Of a DNA stretch of 25,951 bases, positions 1-5,594 are shown piece after piece. Below the pieces are notes generated by a model. That model searched no databases. It was not told the DNA's origin and saw only the letters and a program-made list of their open reading frames with translations. The translations under genes were made by a program, and so were the position numbers. Each line of letters begins with the position of its first letter. The first letter of the stretch is position 1. The stretch is taken from the NCBI GenBank assembly GCA_028681035.1, contig JAQUJJ010000044.1:1-25951 (forward strand), read 5' to 3'. This stretch comes from Candidatus Cloacimonadota bacterium (GTDB lineage Bacteria > Cloacimonadota > Cloacimonadia > Cloacimonadales > Cloacimonadaceae).

Positions 1-109
1 CTAAAATTGAACAGCCTAAACTAGTTGCCAAGCAGCCCATATATACAATCACCCACTCTAATTGAACTTGAGCCAAAGATAAACCTACGTGTGCTGCCGT
101 AATCCGTTT

Positions 110-210
110 AACTCACAATTCCGCTACGCTATAGCAGGGTCTGATTTATGCAAAGCTCGTAGCAACGTAATTGTAAGTCAAACTTCCAGCAGCGTAATTG
201 TAAGTCACAC
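110..210. repeat. Composite dispersed repeat (family R1), left copy
   Basis: Two direct copies of a ~20-bp motif lie at 161-180 and 188-207; they differ at one base and share cgtaattgtaagtca. A diverged inverted copy (actcacaattccgctacgct) lies upstream at 111-130. The 19-mer gcagcgtaattgtaagtca at 189-207 recurs exactly, in reverse complement, at 25567-25585. There it is again accompanied by a second same-direction copy and one inverted copy, so the whole arrangement appears to be the repeated unit. The inverted and first direct copies could pair as a stem with a loop of about 30 nt. Confidence 0.75.
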
Positions 211-252
211 TGCTCTTGCTCGGCACCCTTATGTATCTTTAGACTATCCGTT

Positions 253-282
253 AACTATCCCGTATCGCGATATCGGATAGTT
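253..282. repeat. 30-bp imperfect palindrome
   Basis: The half aactatcccgtatcg at 253-267 is mirrored by 268-282 with 13 of 15 positions pairing, centred on tcgcga. Flanking sequence carries further related pieces (ctatccgttaac before it, gttacggg and gttaaggg after it). No U-tract follows on either strand, so this looks like a binding site or repeat element rather than an intrinsic terminator. Confidence 0.6.
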
Positions 283-332
283 ACGGGAAAGTTAAGGGTG
301 GAATAGCGGAAGGAAGCAGAGAGAAAAAGGGT

Positions 333-1673
333 TTAGTTCATGATATATTGTTCCACCATCGTAAACAACAGCATGTCGCTAATCTCGGATACACTGCTTA
401 GTTCGCCGCTGCGTTTGGCGTTTTCACGGGTGGTACCAGTGCTTTTTATGCTGGTTATGTTGGTGTTATATATGCTTTTATTTTGCTGGGTATCGAGCAG
501 TTCTATGTATGCATCAGATTGTGCGGAGTAGAGCCTCAGCCCGGAAACATATTCCCCTTCCTGGCTGTTTATTACAACCCTGAAAGTGAAGTTACTGGCT
601 GCTTTTTCCGTTACAACTTCTAAATCCAAATCTTGCAGCTTAGTAACAAGTAGATCCTGATAAGCTGTTCCCTTGCTGTCGTTAAAGCTATAGTCTATGT
701 ATGCTTTAGGACGGCTTACCAGTAAAGATAAGGATGCAGCAGGAAACTTTAGCAAGCTAAACATCCGTTTCACTATGGGGTTTTCGATACTGCGCAGCCA
801 ATAGTCCTTATCCAGTGTAAGGCTTATCTGCTGTGGAGATGCGAAGGAAGTAATCCGCTTAATGTTCAGCTCTGCTTTGCCGTAATTATCAGTTTGAACC
901 TTGCCTACTATATCCCCTTCGCCTCTGCTAAAACTGAACAATAACGGAAAAGCTTTGCAAGGATGCTGTGTGCCTTCCTTTTCGTAGTAAATGCCGGCAG
1001 GCTCGATGTGGTCTTGCCGTAGTTTCGCCACAACAGCTAAGTTTGCACGTTCTATAAAAGGATTCAGGCTTTCAGGCAAGCGGTTCAAACGGCTAAAGAG
1101 TTCGTTGTAAAGATTCACTTGCTTTCCTTTGTACATGGTATCCAAATCCAGGTCTGTATAGTCCACAATCAGCTCCATCGCCCGCAGCAAAGCAGAAATA
1201 CCCAGAACTGCATCTGTTGTAACTGCATCAAATTCGCTTAGTAGTTTCTGCGCCTGCTCTATAGCCAGATCGCGCTGTTGCATGCGCCAGGCTCGGTAAT
1301 CGCTCTTAGAAAGGCGATAGTATGCCCAATAGTCTTTATCGTTTTCGTAGCTGCCATAAAGCTGGATGTTGTTCAGTTTATTACGGCTGGAGCTACGTAT
1401 TTGGCTGATAATCTCAGAAGAGGGAATGCCATTGGCTTCTGTTTCTTTCAAATAGATATCGGAATCTATCTGCACGCTTATCTGAGTGGATATCTCGCGC
1501 AGGGCGTTATCCCTGGCTAGATCGGTATAATTCGGGGCTTTTTTGGAGAAACGTACCACTGCGTTGTAATAAGCAGGGTCTGCGGGACGCTGAGTAACCC
1601 AAGAAGGCTCTTTGGAAGCCATACTACAGCCAGCAAGAATAACCAAGAAAATAGCCCAATAAAGATATCTCAT
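333..1673 (-). CDS. Outer-membrane lipoprotein, LPP20-like
   Basis: The 446-aa product starts with a lipoprotein signal peptide: hydrophobic residues 5-14, then lipobox L-A-G-C with Cys16 as the predicted lipidation site. Ser at +2 favours sorting to the outer membrane. The segment at about 45-75 (ARDNALREIS followed by an alternating beta stretch) resembles the LPP20/FlgP-type lipoprotein fold. The remaining ~370 residues are not recognised. The start lies 1 nt after the stop of the upstream CsgG-like gene, so the two are almost certainly co-transcribed and perhaps translationally coupled; no strong separate Shine-Dalgarno is seen. LPP20-like and CsgG-like lipoproteins are often encoded together and are thought to act in periplasmic or outer-membrane assemblies. 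The exact role here is unknown. Confidence 0.8.
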   Translation of the reverse strand: MRYLYWAIFLVILAGCSMASKEPSWVTQRPADPAYYNAVVRFSKKAPNYTDLARDNALREISTQISVQIDSDIYLKETEANGIPSSEIISQIRSSSRNKLNNIQLYGSYENDKDYWAYYRLSKSDYRAWRMQQRDLAIEQAQKLLSEFDAVTTDAVLGISALLRAMELIVDYTDLDLDTMYKGKQVNLYNELFSRLNRLPESLNPFIERANLAVVAKLRQDHIEPAGIYYEKEGTQHPCKAFPLLFSFSRGEGDIVGKVQTDNYGKAELNIKRITSFASPQQISLTLDKDYWLRSIENPIVKRMFSLLKFPAASLSLLVSRPKAYIDYSFNDSKGTAYQDLLVTKLQDLDLEVVTEKAASNFTFRVVINSQEGEYVSGLRLYSAQSDAYIELLDTQQNKSIYNTNITSIKSTGTTRENAKRSGELSSVSEISDMLLFTMVEQYIMN

Positions 1674-1674
1674 A

Positions 1675-2946
1675 TTACTTTAGGAAACTTCCAAGCTTAG
1701 TTACCACTATATCCCCCATTTTGTGCAGAGTGGTTAATACTAACTCTCCATCCTCAGGTGCAAAAGGTTCGGTTCTATCCATCATGCTTCTTATTGATTG
1801 GTTTAAAGCACGTTCGTCTCCACGGATCTTACGACACCAGCTATCCTGCCACGGGGTTTTACTCTCCACACTCTCGTGCAGCAATATCTTACCGGTTTCC
1901 ACATCCACCACACTGAAGGAACCGCTTATTGTTACGGAAGAAGATTTGGTGAATATGCGGTATTCACAGCTTACTTCGCCCAGTACATCACGCTCTTTGG
2001 TCTTACCCTTATCATCAACGTACGATTCTTTACCCACCACCACTTTTGCTTTGGCAGTTTTATCTACTGATCCTATGCGGGGAGAACTTGCATTCACCTG
2101 GAGAATGCTACCGGATAAAACCTCATGCGCACCCAACAACTGCCCCAGATTAACAGTACTTGCCTCGTCTATTAATCCGGATGCGTTTAGCTGCTGCTCT
2201 GCTAATACTGCATCCATCTGACTGCGAGCAATTACCTCCGTATATTCATCCACATAACCACCACTCATAATCTTTGCAATAATGTAATCAGCAACAATCT
2301 CTGAAATAGCTCCGTAGCGATTGCGAGAGTTAGATTTATCTGTAAAGGGGGCAATTGCAATCCTTCTGATTGCTAGTTTGCGGGCTTGGTCGTATTTTAA
2401 CGAAGAATCCTTGTATTCGGCAATAAAACTCATAGCTGCTTTGAATTCCTGAGCTGCCTTGCGCTGTATATCTAATGTACGGGACATTTTGGTATAGCGC
2501 ACTCCTGCTTGATAATGTGCCTCAGCAGCGTTTTCTCTGCTATTTGCTATCTCTTTACTTAAATCAGGAACATTTAGCATAACCCTGTAGCCTGTATCGG
2601 GATTCACCAAGGGAGGTAGGTTATTTACCTGGGAGGCAAGCTCTTTTAGATTCAGGTGCTCTTGTAGTATTTGTTCATAAGAGTAAGTATCATTGTTTTG
2701 TTCTAAATCAGCCACGTTTTGGTCATGATTTTTTATTGCTTGTTTCCACACCTGAACAAGCAAATCCTGTGCTTTTTTACTGTCCGGCTTTATTCTAAGA
2801 GACCTGCATGCCTCAATCACAGCAGTTTCCACGTTGCCACGTTCATAGTTCTTTTTTGCTTTGCGGTAGTATCTGCCATTCTGCGAACAAGCACTAATAA
2901 ATAGTGCCATTAGTAATATCATCAGGATAATAACCCTTTTGTGCAT
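1675..2946 (-). CDS. CsgG-family lipoprotein with TPR-like N-terminal region
   Basis: The 423-aa product has a lipoprotein signal ending in I-S-A-C (Cys20). Residues 25-190 are helical and TPR-like (RKAKKNYERGNVETAVIEA and a later similar helix pair). From about 193 it has the CsgG/LpoB-type alpha-beta fold: a strand RRIAIAPFTD, the helix around ISEIVADYI, then VIARSQMDAVLAEQQL and LGAHEVLSGSI, which are hallmark segments of the CsgG Pfam family. True curli CsgG is about 277 aa and forms a secretion pore. This longer form has no curli genes (csgA/B/E/F) nearby, so a pore role cannot be assumed. The ATG start is supported by AGGAG five bases upstream and by a promoter at 2982-3010. It is first in an operon with the LPP20-like gene. 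Confidence 0.85.
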   Translation of the reverse strand: MHKRVIILMILLMALFISACSQNGRYYRKAKKNYERGNVETAVIEACRSLRIKPDSKKAQDLLVQVWKQAIKNHDQNVADLEQNNDTYSYEQILQEHLNLKELASQVNNLPPLVNPDTGYRVMLNVPDLSKEIANSRENAAEAHYQAGVRYTKMSRTLDIQRKAAQEFKAAMSFIAEYKDSSLKYDQARKLAIRRIAIAPFTDKSNSRNRYGAISEIVADYIIAKIMSGGYVDEYTEVIARSQMDAVLAEQQLNASGLIDEASTVNLGQLLGAHEVLSGSILQVNASSPRIGSVDKTAKAKVVVGKESYVDDKGKTKERDVLGEVSCEYRIFTKSSSVTISGSFSVVDVETGKILLHESVESKTPWQDSWCRKIRGDERALNQSIRSMMDRTEPFAPEDGELVLTTLHKMGDIVVTKLGSFLK

Positions 2947-2981
2947 TATAGCTCCTAAGTACGGAAATTATGTATCCGCGC

Positions 2982-3010
2982 AAAGTAGGCTCAATATGCT
3001 AATGTGTCAA
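2982..3010 (-). promoter_or_regulatory. Predicted sigma-70-like promoter for the CsgG/LPP20 operon
   Basis: On the minus strand a perfect TTGACA (-35, plus-strand 3005-3010) is followed by a 17-nt spacer and TACTTT (-10, 2982-2987). This predicts a transcription start near 2975 and a leader of about 30 nt before the ATG at 2946. Confidence 0.55.
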
Positions 3011-3108
3011 GCCCCTTTTTGCGATGCTCTTGCTTTCTGCTGCAAATTGTTAGATTCACTGCCGATTGCAACACGTGATAAGCAAACAGCAAATAGTAAA
3101 AATACAGT

Positions 3109-3136
3109 TTGCCTGCCAATTGAAAATCATTATTAT
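3109..3136 (+). promoter_or_regulatory. Possible promoter for the small secreted protein
   Basis: TTGCCT (3109-3114), a 16-nt spacer and TATTAT (3131-3136) lie just upstream of the gene starting at 3155. The predicted 5' leader would be only about 12 nt, enough to include the AGAGGTG ribosome binding site. The -35 match is weak. Confidence 0.35.
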
Positions 3137-3154
3137 TGTGCTTAGAGGTGAATT

Positions 3155-3625
3155 ATGAAAAAGACATTTTTCTTACTTATGGTATCTTTGTTTGCTGTGG
3201 CAGCCTTTGCCCAGACAGGTATGTTTGATCTAAGCTACGGGCAGAACATAGAAGATGCCCACAAAGCTTTATTAGCCAAAGGTTTTAAAGTAGTGGAACA
3301 ATTAGCTCCTACTACAGAGTATTCTAATAAAAGTGTTCCTAATCTAATATCTTTAAAGGTTCGTGATGCCGAAGATAACGGCACCATTAGCGGATGGACG
3401 ATTAAGTATCAGGTGGATGGAGACCAAGACAAGATAGATAAGTTCGTAACCGATCTTGATGCCCTTCAGGGCGTCACATCCTACTACGATGATTGGTTTG
3501 GTGAATGGGTTTGGGTGCTTGACAACTACAACGCTATATATATGTCCTTAAGCTTAGAAGAAGTGTTTTTAACGATAGATTACACCGTTTATGACGATTC
3601 TGCCGATTATTACGATTGGTGGTAA
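3155..3625 (+). CDS. Small secreted acidic, aromatic-rich protein of unknown function
   Basis: The 156-aa product is not recognised. It begins with a clear type I signal peptide (MKKTFFLLMV..., predicted cleavage after AFA at residue 19). The mature chain starts with a segment (FDLSYGQNIEDAHKALLAKG) that reads like a strand followed by a helix. The C-terminal third is rich in Tyr, Trp and Asp and ends Y-Y-D-W-W. AGAGGTG lies four bases before the ATG. It is a single gene, convergent with the next gene, with only 9 nt between the two stop codons and no terminator hairpin. Export to the periplasm or cell surface is well supported; function is not. Confidence 0.75.
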   Translation: MKKTFFLLMVSLFAVAAFAQTGMFDLSYGQNIEDAHKALLAKGFKVVEQLAPTTEYSNKSVPNLISLKVRDAEDNGTISGWTIKYQVDGDQDKIDKFVTDLDALQGVTSYYDDWFGEWVWVLDNYNAIYMSLSLEEVFLTIDYTVYDDSADYYDWW

Positions 3626-3634
3626 ACAGGTAGC

Positions 3635-4522
3635 TTAGTTCAATTCTATCCACTTGGTAGTGCTATCCTTTGCTTTTGGCAAAGGCGGGTGGGTTTTGTG
3701 CTTCGTCCCAGTTACTTCGTAAGTGCTTAGATTCTCCCAGTCCCATTGTAAAGCTGTGGCGATTTGGGATAGCAAGGGAATATAGCTCTTGGCGATATAG
3801 GCATAGGGTCCACACTGCATGTAGACAATCGTGTCTAATGCTAATGTGCCGTGTAAAGTAAGCCCTTCCAAGTTAATATCACCCGCTTGATTGGTAGTTA
3901 TGAAGGCTTTATCAAGGTGAACAGGATATTCAAGAGCTAATGGTTGCATAAGCTTATCCACAAAGACAAGCCTGCCCTTTTTCTGGCAGAAACCTTGCTC
4001 CATAAGATTCTCTATATTAAGGCGATTGCCGTCCCACTGCATGTCTCCCTTGCTTTCTTCCCAGGTAAACACTTGCCGAGGATGAGGAATAGCCTCAAAA
4101 GGCAACAGACAAATGGTGCTTAATCCACGCACCCACATACTTTCCCGCAGGCTTGGGAAGATAAGCCTGATATCGCTTTCCACCAAATGCTCTTCATCAT
4201 TTGCCATAGCGATAAATGCAGGTATGGTATCCAGCTCTATGCGGTGTAACTGGATTTCGTAAGCATCGAGGCTATAACACTTCATGCTGTGCCATTTACT
4301 AAGACCGAGCTTATTCAGCCACGGCAACAAGGCTATCCCTTGCCATGTTTCGGTGATATCCTTTCCGTTCTTGTTTCTGGTAGTTACAAAGCTTGTTAAT
4401 TCTTCTTGCAACAGATTATCGTATCCAAGCTCTATCGGCTTAGCGTTATTATCAACAATCTCTATAGATGCAAGACTGGCGAACATGGCTAATATCCATA
4501 TCGTAAAAAGAAAGTTGCGCAT
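3635..4522 (-). CDS. Exported protein with SUOX/molybdopterin-binding-like fold
   Basis: I chose the ATG at 4522 (295 aa) because GGAG lies nine bases upstream and MRNFLFTIWILAMFASLAS then forms a clean signal peptide. ATGs at 4531, 4537 and 4546 are in frame but poorly placed, and the predicted transcription start (about 4548) abuts the last of them. Residues ~45-135 follow the pattern of the oxidoreductase molybdopterin-binding (sulfite-oxidase-like) domain: a charged strand, then T-W-Q-G-(I)-x-L-x-x-(W)-L, then DIRLIFP and W-V-R-G. I see no residue clearly able to ligate a cofactor metal, so this may be a non-catalytic relative. The C-terminal half may hold a second, more diverged domain. 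It is divergent from the lipoprotein/TonB-receptor operon across a shared promoter region. The fold assignment is by eye. Confidence 0.6.
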   Translation of the reverse strand: MRNFLFTIWILAMFASLASIEIVDNNAKPIELGYDNLLQEELTSFVTTRNKNGKDITETWQGIALLPWLNKLGLSKWHSMKCYSLDAYEIQLHRIELDTIPAFIAMANDEEHLVESDIRLIFPSLRESMWVRGLSTICLLPFEAIPHPRQVFTWEESKGDMQWDGNRLNIENLMEQGFCQKKGRLVFVDKLMQPLALEYPVHLDKAFITTNQAGDINLEGLTLHGTLALDTIVYMQCGPYAYIAKSYIPLLSQIATALQWDWENLSTYEVTGTKHKTHPPLPKAKDSTTKWIELN

Positions 4523-4554
4523 ATATCTCATCTCCATGAAACTCATTTTTACGC

Positions 4555-4582
4555 AGCTTATGGATTAATACTTTTTTGTCAA
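4555..4582 (-). promoter_or_regulatory. Predicted promoter, left half of a divergent pair
   Basis: On the minus strand TTGACA (plus-strand 4577-4582) is followed by a 16-nt spacer and TAAGCT (4555-4560). The same TTGACA-16-TAAGCT arrangement precedes the operon at 9644. Its -35 forms an inverted repeat (ttttgtcaa / ttgacaaaa) with the -35 of the opposite promoter at 4596-4601. Confidence 0.45.
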
Positions 4583-4595
4583 CCTGCTTCTTGCC

Positions 4596-4624
4596 TTGAC
4601 AAAATAGCAGCAGTTTTCTCTTTA
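4596..4624 (+). promoter_or_regulatory. Predicted promoter for the structured leader and TonB-receptor operon
   Basis: TTGACA at 4596-4601, a 17-nt spacer, then the weak -10 TCTTTA at 4619-4624. A start near 4631 would give a leader of about 137 nt before the ATG at 4768. The -10 match is poor, so the position is tentative. Confidence 0.4.
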
Positions 4625-4630
4625 GTTCTT

Positions 4631-4767
4631 AGCCGAGTGGTTGCTCCTAAACTAAAACAGCAAGGACTGCCACCGATAGGGTATGGCTGGAAACGGCTAT
4701 GCCTCCCTTTGGAAAGGCTACAGGGAAATATATGCCCTGTAAGCCTCCTGCTTTTCATGGAGGTAAA
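4631..4767 (+). promoter_or_regulatory. Structured 5' leader, candidate riboswitch of unassigned class
   Basis: This stretch folds on paper into consecutive hairpins: gtggttgct (4637-4645) with agcaa (4659-4663) and ccac (4670-4673); a 9-bp stem 4679-4687/4696-4704; a short stem around 4706-4717; a perfect 6-bp stem acaggg/ccctgt (4720-4725/4735-4740); and gcctcc/ggaggt (4743-4748/4759-4764). The last one pairs the whole Shine-Dalgarno (GGAGG, 4759-4763). A second anti-Shine-Dalgarno copy (cctcc, 4702-4706) lies upstream, so alternative pairings are possible. This is the architecture of a leader controlling translation. The class is uncertain: the molybdenum-cofactor RNA is my first candidate because of the downstream fold, cobalamin second, but I could not match either consensus reliably. 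Confidence 0.45.
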
Positions 4768-5586
4768 ATGAAAAAGCTTACTTTTATTGTGGTGCTACTT
4801 GCGGTGCTGTTCTTAAGCTCTTGTAGCGAGAAAGACAACCCAACCGATGTGCCGCCAATTGACACAAACGTTTATGGCTATCAACTTGACCAATTCATCT
4901 CCCAATCTGCCGTGCATGATCTTATTACTACTGATGCTACAGACCTGAATGATTACCGCAGTCTCTTTGGATATGAAATTGTAGGTTCAGATGGCGTTAG
5001 TCCCAGAGATAAGATCGATACTGCCGGTTATGATCTGCCTTGGAGCAAATTCAAGGAAGGCTTCTTCGTCCCAAGTAAAGATATGAGAACGTGGTTTCCC
5101 CCAGCCCTTACCTTACCCGGTGCATTCAAGATAAAGAATGCGGAAACGTTCCGCTTATACCGCAAAGTAAACGTCATCGCAAACAATGACACTACCATGG
5201 TGGAGCTTAAAGGGTTAACTATCCATAGTATCCCAAACTGGAATGACGTAAATGAAGACGCCATCAAGTTATCGGATTTATTACAAGGGATCACTACTTA
5301 CGAGAGCGCAACCCTCAATGACATTGGTGGATATAACAAAACATTCACCCCAGAGCAAATAGCCGATGGTTACTACTTACTTGCTTCGGAAACTACCACT
5401 TTCCCGAACTTTAATCCTCCTACAGGCGGTGGACAATGGAAGTTCAAAAGACTTGCCAGTATTAACGTTACTACCACCGAAACCCAAAACCACGCTTTTG
5501 GCAATGCAGCACACGGAACGGAGAATATCAGTTTCACGATGCCTTCTGATTTAAGCACCTTCACCAAAGTTGCTATCCCCTATTAA
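4768..5586 (+). CDS. Lipoprotein with two tandem SUOX-like domains
   Basis: The start is set at the ATG preceded by GGAGG (4759-4763), giving 272 aa. An upstream in-frame ATG at 4699 would run through the structured leader and spoil the signal peptide. Residues 1-19 form a lipoprotein signal with lipobox L-S-S-C (Cys19). The rest reads as two related domains, ~60-137 and ~145-235. Each ends in a basic strand (FRLYRKVNV and KFKRLASINV) after a W/F-P-containing loop, as in the sulfite-oxidase-type molybdopterin-binding fold. No catalytic residues are evident. The next gene, a TonB-dependent receptor, starts 8 nt downstream, so this may be a surface or periplasmic partner that captures or hands over its ligand (inference). 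Expression is probably controlled by the hairpin leader. Confidence 0.65.
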   Translation: MKKLTFIVVLLAVLFLSSCSEKDNPTDVPPIDTNVYGYQLDQFISQSAVHDLITTDATDLNDYRSLFGYEIVGSDGVSPRDKIDTAGYDLPWSKFKEGFFVPSKDMRTWFPPALTLPGAFKIKNAETFRLYRKVNVIANNDTTMVELKGLTIHSIPNWNDVNEDAIKLSDLLQGITTYESATLNDIGGYNKTFTPEQIADGYYLLASETTTFPNFNPPTGGGQWKFKRLASINVTTTETQNHAFGNAAHGTENISFTMPSDLSTFTKVAIPY

Positions 5587-5594
5587 TAGTCTCT

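Larger units (their letters stand above)
1..332. other. Repeat-rich intergenic region
   Basis: I see no credible gene here. The only open frame (89-280) has no ribosome binding site, no recognisable product, and runs straight through repeated DNA. The region holds the composite repeat at 110-210 and the palindrome at 253-282. It lies downstream of the minus-strand lipoprotein gene ending at 333, but I see no hairpin plus U-tract terminator for that gene. Confidence 0.6.

Noticed and set aside
161..207. CRISPR-like direct repeats
   Set aside because: Only two copies with a 7-nt gap plus an inverted copy; spacing and number do not fit CRISPR.
89..280. 63-aa open frame at the left edge
   Set aside because: No ribosome binding site, no family resemblance, and the frame runs through the repeat copies at 161-207.
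1721..2221. 166-aa open frame antisense to the CsgG-like gene
   Set aside because: It lies wholly inside a well-supported gene on the other strand, and its composition is typical of a shadow frame.
4631..4645. tRNA-like string agccgagtggtt
   Set aside because: It resembles a Ser/Leu tRNA D-arm, but there is no acceptor stem, anticodon arm or GTTCGAATC T-arm nearby. It fits better as part of the leader hairpin.
4699..4767. N-terminal extension of the lipoprotein to ATG 4699
   Set aside because: It would translate the hairpin leader and bury the lipoprotein signal 23 residues inside; GGAGG clearly marks ATG 4768.
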